From Lichenicola sp965198655 (GTDB lineage: Bacteria > Pseudomonadota > Alphaproteobacteria > Acetobacterales > Acetobacteraceae), in assembly GCA_965198655.1 (NCBI GenBank), contig OZ240668.1, positions 3,162,001 through 3,226,000 on the forward strand: DNA of 64,000 nucleotides, given 5' to 3'. The stretch's first letter is position 1. Each line of letters opens with the position of its first letter. Below, one piece after another: positions 18,485 to 29,700 of this stretch. The position numbers and the translations under genes were made by a program. The notes beneath the pieces were generated by a model. It saw only the letters and a list, made by a program, of their open reading frames with translations, searched no databases and was not told the origin of the DNA.

Positions 18485-19957
18485 ATGCGTCAAAGAGTCA
18501 GAGTAATCGCGGCGTCCGCGGTGCTCATAGTCAGTATGCCGGTCGCCGTCCTGGCACAGACCGCGTTGCCGGGCGGCGCCAACTCCTCGGCCGGATCGAA
18601 CTCGTCCATCGGCCTGTCGCCGAACCCGAACCTGAACACGCCGGGCGAGGAACTGCGTCCCGTTCCCGGCCTGCCCTCGCAGCCCGTGGTCAACACCGGC
18701 CTGTTCCCCACCCTCGGCAACGAGTTGCTGAACGACGGCATCGACATCCACGGCTCGATCCTCGACCATTCCCTCACCAACCCGAGCCTCGGCAACGTGC
18801 CCGGCAACACGGCGCAGCTCGCCATCCTCCGCCCCAGCATCGACTTCGACCTGGGTAAGCTCGGCGTCATACAGGGTGGTTTCGTTCATACCTCCCTGAC
18901 CTGGTGGTTCAGCAAGAGCGACGAGCCGGGCGCTATTCAGCAGTTCGGCGGCGCCCTGGACGGCTATCAGGTCACGCCGATCAATGAGGCGTCCGTGCTG
19001 ACCCGCCTGACCTACGAGCAACTGCTCCTGAACGGGAAGCTCAGCCTCGAAGTCGGCAGGTCCAACGTCCACCAGTATTTCTTCATTCCCAACAGCCTCG
19101 ATCCGTTCAGCTACGACTCACCGGTGCTGTACGTGGACGCCGACTTCAACTCGATCCCCTACGGCGTGTGGATGGGCAAGGCGACCTACAAGCTTACCTC
19201 GGCCTGGTACTTGCAAGGCGGTTTGTTCGAGGACGAGTACGCGCGGGTCGTCCGTTACGGCTGGAACTTCGGCGACAACGGCGCGGTCGGCGTGCAGGGG
19301 CTCAGCGAGTTGGGCTACCGGACCAACTTCGCCGACGAGGCGTATCCGGCTAATCTCGAGGCCGGCTTCGAATGGAACACGCGCAACGGCTACAGCAATG
19401 TCAAGGGAACCGGCGAGGCAGCCTCGAGGTTCACCAGCGCCGCCGACTACACGGGCGGCGGCGTGATCTACTTCCAGGGCGCGAAGGTCGTCTGGCGCGG
19501 CCCGGTGACCCAGCCCGGCCTGCCGCCCCGCAACCTGCAGCTCTACAGCCAGGTCGACATCTCGGTCGACAAGCCGCAGCCGCTCGACGCGGATGCCAGC
19601 GTCGGCGCCAACCTGACCGGGCCCCTATCGTTCCGCCCGGCCGACATCCTGGGCCTCCAGGCCCGTTACCTGTTGCTCAGCAAGGTCGAGGCGAACTTCG
19701 AGACGGACGTGCATACCCTGCTCAACCGCGACCGCTTTGCCGGCACCCAGTCGCGTGACGCCTTCCTGTTCGAGGGGTCATACCAGATCCAGGTGACCAA
19801 GTACGCCACCCTCTCGATCTACGGTCAGTACTTCGAGCATCCGGACGACTACGATGTGCCGTTCGTCAACCACGTACCCGAGAGCGGCTTTGCTGCCGGC
19901 GCCCTGGTGCGGGTCCCGCTCGGCCCGGCGCTCGGAACCAGCAGCAAGCTGAACTGA
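18485..19957 (+). CDS. Carbohydrate-selective porin, OprB family
   Basis: This 490-residue outer-membrane protein has a cleavable signal peptide (about residues 1-25, ending VLAQ) followed by a mature N-terminus with LNTPGEELR. The rest has the alternating pattern of a beta-barrel and ends in hydrophobic strands (ALVRVPLGPALGTSS). OprB porins admit sugars and, in catabolic clusters, aromatic or organic acids. It lies 342 bases after the monooxygenase gene with its own promoter. Two decayed relatives are visible in the window, a C-terminus at 3170-3500 and an N-terminus at 36162-36320. Confidence 0.93.
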   Translation: MRQRVRVIAASAVLIVSMPVAVLAQTALPGGANSSAGSNSSIGLSPNPNLNTPGEELRPVPGLPSQPVVNTGLFPTLGNELLNDGIDIHGSILDHSLTNPSLGNVPGNTAQLAILRPSIDFDLGKLGVIQGGFVHTSLTWWFSKSDEPGAIQQFGGALDGYQVTPINEASVLTRLTYEQLLLNGKLSLEVGRSNVHQYFFIPNSLDPFSYDSPVLYVDADFNSIPYGVWMGKATYKLTSAWYLQGGLFEDEYARVVRYGWNFGDNGAVGVQGLSELGYRTNFADEAYPANLEAGFEWNTRNGYSNVKGTGEAASRFTSAADYTGGGVIYFQGAKVVWRGPVTQPGLPPRNLQLYSQVDISVDKPQPLDADASVGANLTGPLSFRPADILGLQARYLLLSKVEANFETDVHTLLNRDRFAGTQSRDAFLFEGSYQIQVTKYATLSIYGQYFEHPDDYDVPFVNHVPESGFAAGALVRVPLGPALGTSSKLN

Positions 19958-20020
19958 GGCGATCTCGGCCGCGCGACGGCGATCCGTCCGCGGCCGCTGC
20001 GGCACCGGGCCTGCCCGACC

Positions 20021-20328
20021 GAGACCATCGGGGCGATCGCCGACCTAGTGAAGGCGGGCTACGTGCGGCATGTCGGGCTCTTGAAGGTGGATGCCGGCGC
20101 GATCGAGAGCGCCGACGCCGTCCATCCAATCACCGATCTGCGATCGACTACTCGCTGATGTCCGCGGCGCAGATCGCGATCGCCTGGGTCGCGGCGCGCG
20201 GACAGGACATCGTCCCGGTGGTAGGCGCGCGACGCCGGATGCGGCTCGACGAGATGCTGGGTGCGGTCGAGCTGGACCTCACCCAGGAGGACCTGGTCGC
20301 GATCGAGCGGGCCGCCAGTCCGCCCTAA
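20021..20328 (+). pseudogene. Remnant of an aldo/keto reductase
   Basis: The frame from 20021 reads ETIGAIADLVKAGYVRHVGL and AVHPITDLRS, then shifts frame at about 20140. It continues SAAQIAIAWVAARGQDIVPV, then GARRRMRLDEML and LDLTQEDLVAIERA, with TAA at 20326-20328. These are the two conserved ends of an aldo/keto reductase, with the N-terminal third and roughly 100 central residues missing, so it cannot be active. It follows the porin gene by 64 bases on the same strand. The rest of the gap to 20445 has no gene. Confidence 0.75.
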
Positions 20329-20444
20329 CCGGCGGCCGGCTCGCCGAGATGTCGTTCGAACGTGTCGCGCCTGGCAGGGCATGATCGTCTGGACCTGCCC
20401 TGCTTCGTTCTGAAACGAGCCGTTTCATTCCTCGGGAGGACGCT

Positions 20445-20903
20445 TCAAACCGCCAGCATACGGTCGGCAAACGGCGTACGGACTGCCAGCAGCGCCTCCG
20501 CATCAAGCGCCGGTCTCAGGTTGTCTGGTATGGCGCGGCTTGTCAGGTCGGTTCGATCGACAAGCACGCAGACCGCTTCCGCCATCCAGCAGAGGTGATC
20601 GTCCGTTTCCCGATGACCGACCAGCTCGAAACCGAGCGAGGACCGTCCGATCCGCCGCAGCGCGAGGCGGATCTCGAGAACGTCCTTTGGACGCATCGGC
20701 AACAGGAAGCTGCAGGAAAGGGAGGCGAAGACGGCGCACAAGCCCGGTGCATCCCGGTCAAGAAGCACGCGCTCGACGAACCAGTCGTTGACCAGCTTGA
20801 CCGCGAAGTCGACGACCCGTGACGGGAAGACGATCCCCGAGGCGTCGGTATCGACACGGTAGACCTGGTGACGTCGCGAGAAGAGCGTGTTCGGCTCGTT
20901 CAT
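20445..20903 (-). CDS. Acyl-CoA thioesterase of the 4-hydroxybenzoyl-CoA thioesterase family
   Basis: This 152-residue single hot-dog domain has the family start HQVYRVDTDASGIVFPSRVV. The Asp in VDTDASG corresponds to the catalytic Asp of 4HBT thioesterases, which hydrolyse acyl- or aroyl-CoA to the acid and CoA. Length is normal. It stands alone on the minus strand between the aldo/keto reductase remnant and ppdK. A link to the aromatic enzymes is possible but not shown, and a housekeeping YbgC-like role is the alternative. Confidence 0.85.
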   Translation of the reverse strand: MNEPNTLFSRRHQVYRVDTDASGIVFPSRVVDFAVKLVNDWFVERVLLDRDAPGLCAVFASLSCSFLLPMRPKDVLEIRLALRRIGRSSLGFELVGHRETDDHLCWMAEAVCVLVDRTDLTSRAIPDNLRPALDAEALLAVRTPFADRMLAV

Positions 20904-21130
20904 GATGTTTTCTTGATGCCCTCGATTGATGTGCGACCGTCCTGATCCCGCCTCGGCTACTATCCTGGCTCTCGATCACCGCTGCCACATCCGGCTTCGC
21001 CGGCGGCCGGATATCCGGGTTCGCCGATAGGCCGGCGATCGAGTTCAGCGTTGCACCGGTGGCATCCGAGACCAGATGTCGGCTGAGCCGGTGCTCGTCC
21101 GCAGTTCCGGTTCTTGGAGCCCCGCGTGTG

Positions 21131-23797
<2,667 letters not shown>

Positions 23798-23912
23798 GAC
23801 GCCGATTCCCTTCGCGCCGGGTGCCGTCCGGATCCGGGTAGACTGCCTGTGGCCGCAAGACCCGGGCACTGCACCGGCGCGTTCATAAAAGTCTACTAGC
23901 TGCGAAATAATC

Positions 23913-23941
23913 TATATCTGGATATGGACAGATCAAGTCAA
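23913..23941 (-). promoter_or_regulatory. Possible promoter for ppdK
   Basis: On the minus strand TTGACT (23941-23936) is followed after 17 bases by GATATA (23918-23913), in the only AT-rich block between ppdK and the palindrome at 24225. It is about 115 bases before the ppdK start. Weak matches, so low confidence. The rest of 23798-24291 has no gene. Confidence 0.35.
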
Positions 23942-24224
23942 GTTCAATCTCCTGGTGTGCAATGCAGCATAGGTGGCCACGACATTGATCACACAAATGG
24001 CTTGACTGGGACTGGCCCGCCTTGATGACTGACCTCCCTCTGCGGCTTCTGTCGATTGTGCTTGGGGTCGGGCATCATCTGACCGACACGGTCGGATCGG
24101 TGATGCTCTGCCGACCTGCGGCGCGAGTGAGCGGGGTGAGCTGCCAGGCGGGCCTGGAGCAGCTTCCGCTGGCTCACGGTCGAGTGCGATGTTCTTGTCT
24201 GTGTCCGGGATGAGCGTCTTCACC

Positions 24225-24247
24225 CGATCAGGTGATCCACCTGATCG
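24225..24247. repeat. Dispersed palindromic repeat (perfect 10-bp arms)
   Basis: CGATCAGGTG and its exact complement CACCTGATCG are separated by three bases. It lies 45 bases beyond the 3' end of the scoB-like gene. Related copies are at 29667-29694, 35915-35960, 42801-42823 and 52488-52510. It could act as a transcription end or a REP-like element; there is no T-run. Confidence 0.8.
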
Positions 24248-24291
24248 CGATCTGTAGTGGAACTGTCGACGCCCATAGCCTCAGCACCGCG

Positions 24292-24927
24292 CTAGGCGAC
24301 GTAGCGTGCCGTGGTACGCGCAGCGACCTCATCACGTGTGGTTCCTGGTGCCAGTTCGATCAGCCGGAACGGGCTCGTGTGGTCGGGCCGATGAAAGACG
24401 CAGAGATCGGTGACGATCATGTCGACCACGTTCAGGCCGGTAAGCGGAAGGGTGCAGCGCGGCACGAACTTCGGCTCGCCGCCCTTGGAATTGTGCTCCA
24501 TCACCACGATGACCTTCTTGACGCCCGCGACCAGGTCCATGGCGCCTCCCATCCCCTTCACCATCTTGCCCGGGATCATCCAGTTGGCGATGTCGCCGGT
24601 TTCGGCCACTTCCATCGCGCCAAGGACGGTGAGGTCGATATGGCCGCCGCGGATCATCGCGAAGCTATCGGCGGACGAGAAGTAGGACGACGACGGCAGC
24701 TCGCTGATGGTCTGCTTGCCCGCGTTGATCAAGTCGGCATCCACCTCGTCCTCATAGGGGAACGGGCCGATCCCCAGCATTCCGTTCTCGCTCTGCAGCG
24801 TCACCGTCATGCCGGGCGGAATGTTGTTGGCCACCAGGGTCGGAATGCCGATGCCCAGGTTCACGGTGTGGCCGTCGCGCAGCTCGCGTGCCGCGCGGGC
24901 GGCCATCTGGTCGCGGGTCCAGGGCAT
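24292..24927 (-). CDS. scoB: 3-oxoacid (acetoacetate) CoA-transferase, subunit B
   Basis: This 211-residue beta subunit contains the catalytic Glu47 in SENGMLG, where the CoA thioester intermediate forms. Motifs VNLGIGIPTLV, GGHIDLTVLGAMEV and GGAMDLVAG are typical of the ScoB/AtoA group. Its start overlaps the last base of subunit A (shared A of ATGA), so the two are translationally coupled. The enzyme moves CoA from succinyl-CoA or acetyl-CoA to acetoacetate. The related PcaJ (3-oxoadipate) is the alternative, but motif details favour acetoacetate. Confidence 0.94.
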   Translation of the reverse strand: MPWTRDQMAARAARELRDGHTVNLGIGIPTLVANNIPPGMTVTLQSENGMLGIGPFPYEDEVDADLINAGKQTISELPSSSYFSSADSFAMIRGGHIDLTVLGAMEVAETGDIANWMIPGKMVKGMGGAMDLVAGVKKVIVVMEHNSKGGEPKFVPRCTLPLTGLNVVDMIVTDLCVFHRPDHTSPFRLIELAPGTTRDEVAARTTARYVA

Positions 24928-25634
24928 CAGGCGATCTCCCTGGCGCGCGTCGTGCGGAACTCGATCTGCTTGTCGTAGGGCGCGCCGCAGACGACGCGCT
25001 GCACGAACACGCCCGGCAAGTGGATCCCGTCCGGATCAAGGGTGCCGACGGGCACGATCTCCTCCACCTCCGCCACCGTGACGCGCCCGCACATGGCGGC
25101 CGGGACGTTGAAGTTGCGCGCGGTCTTGCGGAACACGAGGTTGCCGGTTCCGTCGGCCTTCCAGGCCTTCACGATCGCGAGGTCGGCAAAGATGCCCCGC
25201 TCCAGGATGTAGGTGTCGTCGCCGAACGTCTTGTGCTCCTTGCCCTCCGCGACCAGCGTGCCGACGCCGGTGCGGGTGTAGAAGCCGGGAATGCCGGCGC
25301 CGCCAGCACGCATCCGCTCGGCAAGCGTGCCCTGCGGGCAGAACTCCACCTCCAGCTCGCCCGCCAGGTACTGGCGCTCGAACTCCTTGTTCTCGCCCAC
25401 GTAGGAGCTGATCATCATCGCCACCTGACGCGAGCGGAGCAGGCGACCAAGCCCGACGCCGTCGATGCCGGCATTGTTGGAGGCGATGCGCAGGCGCCTG
25501 GTACCGGCGCGCTCGATGGCGGCGATCAGCCGTTCGGGGATGCCGCACAGGCCGAAACCTCCCGCGGCGATCAGCATGCCGTCGAAGAGCAGGCCGTCGA
25601 GCGCTGCGTCGGCGTCAGGAAACGTCTTGATCAT
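24927..25634 (-). CDS. scoA: 3-oxoacid (acetoacetate) CoA-transferase, subunit A
   Basis: This 235-residue alpha subunit has the CoA-binding signature GGFGLCGIP near residue 26 and the ScoA-type segments SYVGENKEFERQYL, GIPGFYTRTGVGT and KTFGDDTYILERGIFADLA. PcaI proteins differ in these places. It lies 55 bases after the thiolase gene and overlaps subunit B, forming a three-gene unit that turns acetoacetate into two acetyl-CoA. Acetoacetate is a product of some aromatic and leucine pathways, which fits the surroundings. Confidence 0.94.
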   Translation of the reverse strand: MIKTFPDADAALDGLLFDGMLIAAGGFGLCGIPERLIAAIERAGTRRLRIASNNAGIDGVGLGRLLRSRQVAMMISSYVGENKEFERQYLAGELEVEFCPQGTLAERMRAGGAGIPGFYTRTGVGTLVAEGKEHKTFGDDTYILERGIFADLAIVKAWKADGTGNLVFRKTARNFNVPAAMCGRVTVAEVEEIVPVGTLDPDGIHLPGVFVQRVVCGAPYDKQIEFRTTRAREIA

Positions 25635-25689
25635 GGTACAGTCGGGCCTTGTATAGGGATCGCTGCGGCGACGGGCTTGGGAACACGGC

Positions 25690-26868
25690 TCAACGCTCCA
25701 GCGTCATCGCGACGCCCATGCCGCCGCCGATGCACAGGGTCACCAGGCCGCGCTTGGCGTCACGTCGGCGCATCTCGTGCAGCAGCGTCACCAGCACCCT
25801 GGCACCCGAAGCGCCGATCGGATGGCCGATGGCGATGGCGCCGCCGTTGACGTTCACGATCGACGGGTCCCAGCCCATCTCGCGGTTGATCATGCACGCC
25901 TGGGCCGCGAACGCCTCGTTCGACTCCACGAGGTCGAGGTCGTCGATCGTCCAGCCGGTCTTCTCCAGCGCCCTGCGGGAGGCCGGGATCGGCCCGGTCC
26001 CCATCAAGGCGGGATCGACTCCCGCGGTCGCCCAGGACACGATCCGTGCCAGCGGCGCCACGCCGCGCCGCGCCGCTTCGGACGCGGTCATCAGCACCAC
26101 GGCCGCGGCCCCATCGTTGAGCCCGGAGGCGTTGCCGGCGGTGACGGTGCCCGACGCGTCGAAGGCGGGCTTCAGCTTCGCCAGCGCCTCGGTCGTCGTT
26201 CCCGGCCGGATGTACTCGTCCTCGTCGACGATCCGCTCGCCCTTCCGGCTGCCGACCGTCACCGGCACGATCTCGTCGCGGAACCGACCGGCCGCCTGTG
26301 CCGCGCCGGCCTTGGCCTGCGATCCGGCGGCGAAGGTGTCCTGCTCCGTCCGCCCGATCTGCCACCGTGCGGCGATGTTCTCCGCCGTCACGCCCATGTG
26401 GTAGTCGTTGAAGGCGTCCCACAGCCCGTCGACGATCATGGTGTCGACCAGGGATATCGAGCCCATCTTCTGTCCCGCCCGCATCGGCGCCGCGTGCGGC
26501 GCCAGGCTCATGCTCTCCTGGCCTCCGGCAACGACGATCGAGGCGTCTCCGAGAGCGATCTGCTGCATGCCGAGCGCCACCGAACGCAGGCCGGATCCGC
26601 ACACCTGGTTGATGCCCCAGGCGGTGGTTTCCCGCGGCAATCCGGCGGCGATCGCCGCCTGGCGGGCCGGGTTCTGGCCCTGGGCAGCCGTCAGCACCTG
26701 CCCGAGGATGACTTCGTCCACCTCGGCCGGAGCCACCTCGGCACGTCGCAGCACCTCGCCGATCGCCACCGCGCCCAGGACGTGCGCCGGCGTCGTGGCA
26801 AAGGCGCCGTTGAAGCTGCCGACCGGCGTGCGCGCTGCGGCGACGATGACGATGTCCTTGTCTGTCAT
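25690..26868 (-). CDS. Acetyl-CoA C-acetyltransferase (thiolase)
   Basis: This 392-residue thiolase has the acylated Cys90 in NQVCGSGLRS, the His of GHPIGASG and the C-terminal active Cys in CIGGGMG. The family is firm; substrate preference (acetoacetyl-CoA versus 3-oxoadipyl-CoA) is not. ATG at 26868 has GAGGA eight bases upstream; a longer frame adds eight residues without support. As first gene of the unit with scoA and scoB it should cleave acetoacetyl-CoA to acetyl-CoA. Confidence 0.95.
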   Translation of the reverse strand: MTDKDIVIVAAARTPVGSFNGAFATTPAHVLGAVAIGEVLRRAEVAPAEVDEVILGQVLTAAQGQNPARQAAIAAGLPRETTAWGINQVCGSGLRSVALGMQQIALGDASIVVAGGQESMSLAPHAAPMRAGQKMGSISLVDTMIVDGLWDAFNDYHMGVTAENIAARWQIGRTEQDTFAAGSQAKAGAAQAAGRFRDEIVPVTVGSRKGERIVDEDEYIRPGTTTEALAKLKPAFDASGTVTAGNASGLNDGAAAVVLMTASEAARRGVAPLARIVSWATAGVDPALMGTGPIPASRRALEKTGWTIDDLDLVESNEAFAAQACMINREMGWDPSIVNVNGGAIAIGHPIGASGARVLVTLLHEMRRRDAKRGLVTLCIGGGMGVAMTLER

Positions 26869-27328
26869 GGTTTCATCCTCGCGTCCTCGCACGTGTCACC
26901 CATATCCTGCCGGCGGGCCGACTGATGACCGCGTTCGACAGTTCTGGCATGGGCGGCCCATGAAGGCCAAGGATCGGCCGGCAGCACGGCAGGCTGTCTC
27001 GTTCTGCTCGCCGCCTCCCAGGCCGCCTTCACCAGCGAGGCGGCGGAACCCAGGCCATCCCGCTTCCGCCGGCATCCGGCACGACTGCTGAAGGCTCCGC
27101 AGGAGGTTCGACGAGACACCGACATCATCCGGGGTTGCCGAACGTTCGCGCCGACACGGGGCCGGCCCCCTGCCGTCCCACCACGTCGAAGGCCAGGCTC
27201 GACGTCGCGGATCGGCCGTCCGTCTACCTTCCCGCGAAGGATCGCAGACTGCGGCCCGCCCGCCTGCACCAGCGAAAGGTGGCACGGGACGGATCGACAG
27301 GGCAGACGACCGCAGGTGCGGCTGGCTC
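26869..27328 (-). other. Intergenic stretch without a recognisable gene
   Basis: No frame in these 460 bases gives a recognisable protein or relic. It separates the dioxygenase gene from the thiolase unit on the same strand. Confidence 0.4.
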
Positions 27329-28315
27329 CTAGCGCCGCCGTGCCACGAGCTGCGCTTCCGGCGACGCCTCGTAGTTGAAGGTGAAGTCGGCTGGCGGCTC
27401 GGGTCCCCACAGATAGAGGCTGTTCTCCACGTTGTGCGACTCGCCTTCCCAGTCCTTGTCGACGGCAAGATAATCGATGTCGCAGGAGTATTCGCAGTAG
27501 CTGCCCCAGGGATCGCGGACATAGTGGAAGTAGTTCGAGCCCAGCACGTGCCGACCGAGACCCCAGCCGGCGCTGAACCCCTTGTCGGCCATCTGTGCCG
27601 CGCCCACCCCGATGTCGCCGATCGAGCCCACGTCCCAGGAACAATGGTGGAAGCCCGGACCATCCGACTTGGCGAACGCGACCATGTGGTGGTCGCTCCC
27701 GTGCACGCCGTGCAGGAAAGCAATCACGCCGCCCGCCTCGTCCGATAGGCGCAGGCCGAGCACGCGGGTGTAGAAGGCGAGCGCCGACCGCACTTCCCGG
27801 GCAAACAGCAGCACGTGCGCCATGCGCCGCGGCTGCACCGGCATGGCCTGCCCGCGCATCGGCGCCCCACGCTGGTTGGGCCCGACGCTGTCCAGGCTGG
27901 CCTGCGACTTGCTGTTCGGCGACGACTTCTCGGCCACCTTCAGCTCAATCAGCGTCCCGTCCGGGTCGCGGAACCAGAAGCCGTTGCTTTCCAGACCTGG
28001 CGGCGGATCGAGCCGCTCGACCTGACATTCCTGGAGGTGGGCATGGAATCGGGGAACGTCGTCGGCGAATATGCCGAACGACAAGTACTGCAGGGCCTTG
28101 CGCGGCCCTTCGGTGAGCACGCCCCAACGATGCGGGTGGCCGTGCGTGTAGAGGTGCAGCGCGGCACCGCTCTCACGAACGTCCAGACCGAACGCGGCAT
28201 AGTACTGCCTCGCCTCTTCGAGATCCGGAACCGCCAACGCGAAGTGGTCGAGCGAATGCACTCCAAGCGCATTGGCGCGCCGCAAGGGAGCGATGAACTG
28301 TCCGATCTGCGTCAT
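27329..28315 (-). CDS. Type I extradiol (catechol meta-cleavage) dioxygenase-like protein
   Basis: This 328-residue protein has two VOC modules joined by a linker, the usual layout of type I extradiol dioxygenases. The N-terminal module starts SLDHFALAVPDLEEARQYY. The C-terminal catalytic module starts MAHVLLFAREVRSALAFYTR and supplies three likely Fe(II) ligands: His in MAHVLLF, His in FHHCSWDV and Glu in SYCEYSCD. It would open a catechol-type ring next to the hydroxyls. It is divergent from the GntR gene at 28644, its likely regulator. The ring substrate is unknown. Confidence 0.92.
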   Translation of the reverse strand: MTQIGQFIAPLRRANALGVHSLDHFALAVPDLEEARQYYAAFGLDVRESGAALHLYTHGHPHRWGVLTEGPRKALQYLSFGIFADDVPRFHAHLQECQVERLDPPPGLESNGFWFRDPDGTLIELKVAEKSSPNSKSQASLDSVGPNQRGAPMRGQAMPVQPRRMAHVLLFAREVRSALAFYTRVLGLRLSDEAGGVIAFLHGVHGSDHHMVAFAKSDGPGFHHCSWDVGSIGDIGVGAAQMADKGFSAGWGLGRHVLGSNYFHYVRDPWGSYCEYSCDIDYLAVDKDWEGESHNVENSLYLWGPEPPADFTFNYEASPEAQLVARRR

Positions 28316-28643
28316 TGGCTTCCTCCGTTCGATCCATCTTGCCCAGGCACCGTCCGCTGGTCGATGGCACCGCCTGAGAACGCCATACCTTGCCCAGGCA
28401 CCCGGCCAACCCGCATGACGAGCGTGGCGCTCTGGCGCAGATTGCCGCGATCCCGGGGCGGACGCGACTGTTGGGACGCGATCGCCACGTCCACGACAGC
28501 GCGTTGCCGACCAACCGCAAGACGCCCGGCGCTCGCGATGACGACCTCCTGAAATTGCACCCGAAGAGTCTACCAGTCAACCGAATATCTATTATCATCC
28601 ACTTTTGATGGTGCCGGTCGGAGGAAGGGGCTACAGAACGTCG

Positions 28644-29378
28644 ATGGTTCGACACCCATCCACGCCCCCGAGCCTGACGCAGGCCGCCTACGAGCGGCTA
28701 CGGGCCGATCTCCTGGCTTGTCGGCTGCGCCCCGGCGCGCGGCTCAAGATCAACGAGCTGTGCCAGACCCTTTCGGTCAGCCTCAGCGCCGTACGGGAAG
28801 CGCTGGCCCGGTTGACCTCCGAGGGACTGGTGATCGCCGAACCGCAGCGCGGCTTCAGGGCCACGCCGATCTCGGCTGCCGATCTGTCCGACATCACGCA
28901 GGTCCGGATCCAGATCGAATGCCTGTGCCTCGAACGGGCGCTGGCGCTCGGAGACATCGCCTGGGAGTCCGAGCTGGTGGCCTGCTTCCACCGCCTGTCC
29001 CGCACACCTGAGCGCGACCTGCAGGATCCGGAACGGATGAGCGAGACGTGGTCCATGGCGCACGCCGACTTCCACCGGGCGCTGGTCACTGCCTGCGACA
29101 GCGTATGGCTGTTGCGACTGCGCGAGATCCTCTACGCCCAGAGCGAGCGCTACCGTCGCCTGTCGGTTCCCCTGGCCGAAGTCGCGCGTGACCTGTCGCA
29201 GGAGCACGAGGCGCTGCTGAAGGCGGCGCTTGCGCGCGACGTGCAAAGAAGCGGGATGTTGCTGACGCAGCATATCGAGCTGACGACCCGGATCCTGCTG
29301 AAGCAGGCCTGGGCCAGCCCGGAGACTGTCGTTTCGAACCCGCCGCCTCGACGGAGCGCCGACCGCAAGGCCGCCTGA
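28644..29378 (+). CDS. GntR-family regulator (FadR/FCD subgroup)
   Basis: This 244-residue protein has an N-terminal winged helix (LTQAAYERLRADLLACRLRP, GARLKINELCQTLSVSLSAV, REALARLTSEGLV) and a C-terminal helical FCD effector domain with the usual His positions (ADFHRAL, QEHEALL). ATG at 28644 follows GGAGGAAGGGG; an upstream TTG/ATG pair at 28605-28610 would add 13 residues. It is divergent from the extradiol dioxygenase gene, and the 328-base gap holds both promoters but no other gene. Most FCD regulators are repressors released by an organic acid. Confidence 0.92.
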   Translation: MVRHPSTPPSLTQAAYERLRADLLACRLRPGARLKINELCQTLSVSLSAVREALARLTSEGLVIAEPQRGFRATPISAADLSDITQVRIQIECLCLERALALGDIAWESELVACFHRLSRTPERDLQDPERMSETWSMAHADFHRALVTACDSVWLLRLREILYAQSERYRRLSVPLAEVARDLSQEHEALLKAALARDVQRSGMLLTQHIELTTRILLKQAWASPETVVSNPPPRRSADRKAA

Positions 29379-29398
29379 ACCGAAGGTTTGGTGCTCAT

Positions 29399-29447
29399 CG
29401 TGCGAAAGCACGTCGAGGTGCCGATCCTGCGAAAGCACGTCGAGGTG
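29399..29447. repeat. Two direct 20-bp repeats containing GAAA-loop hairpins
   Basis: TGCGAAAGCACGTCGAGGTG occurs at 29401-29420 and again, without mismatch, at 29428-29447. Each holds an inverted repeat around a GAAA tetraloop; the first has a five-base stem (CGTGC/GCACG, 29399-29412). It lies just after the GntR gene, so it could be a transcript-end structure or a protein site. The rest of 29379-29666 shows no gene. Confidence 0.65.
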
Positions 29448-29666
29448 TTGACCACGCGATGCGTCGCTGGTTGCCGAAGCGGTCAGGTCAGGGAGTTCGA
29501 TCGGATAGGAGAGTGATGGCCTGCCCTGCCTCATTCTGGACAGGCAGCTTCATCAGGCAGGCGGAACCGCGAGAACGGTTCGACCCGGCCCGATGCCGCT
29601 CCGGACGATGACGGGTTCACGTCGCTTCACCGCTCATCGTCCAGCACCGTGTTGACGAGCATCTCG

Positions 29667-29694
29667 ACCGGTCAGGTGGCTCCACCTGACCGGT
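29667..29694. repeat. Dispersed palindromic repeat (perfect 13-bp arms)
   Basis: ACCGGTCAGGTGG and its complement CCACCTGACCGGT are two bases apart, giving a very stable hairpin. It starts seven bases beyond the stop of the minus-strand aldehyde dehydrogenase gene, so a terminator-like role for that operon is likely, although no T-run follows. Confidence 0.75.
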
Positions 29695-29700
29695 GATGCC

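Noticed and set aside
24292..26868. Assignment as pcaI, pcaJ and pcaF (3-oxoadipate pathway)
   Set aside because: The subunit A motifs (KTFGDDTYILERGIF, SYVGENKEFE) fit ScoA better than PcaI, and no other pca genes are present. The thiolase substrate remains open.
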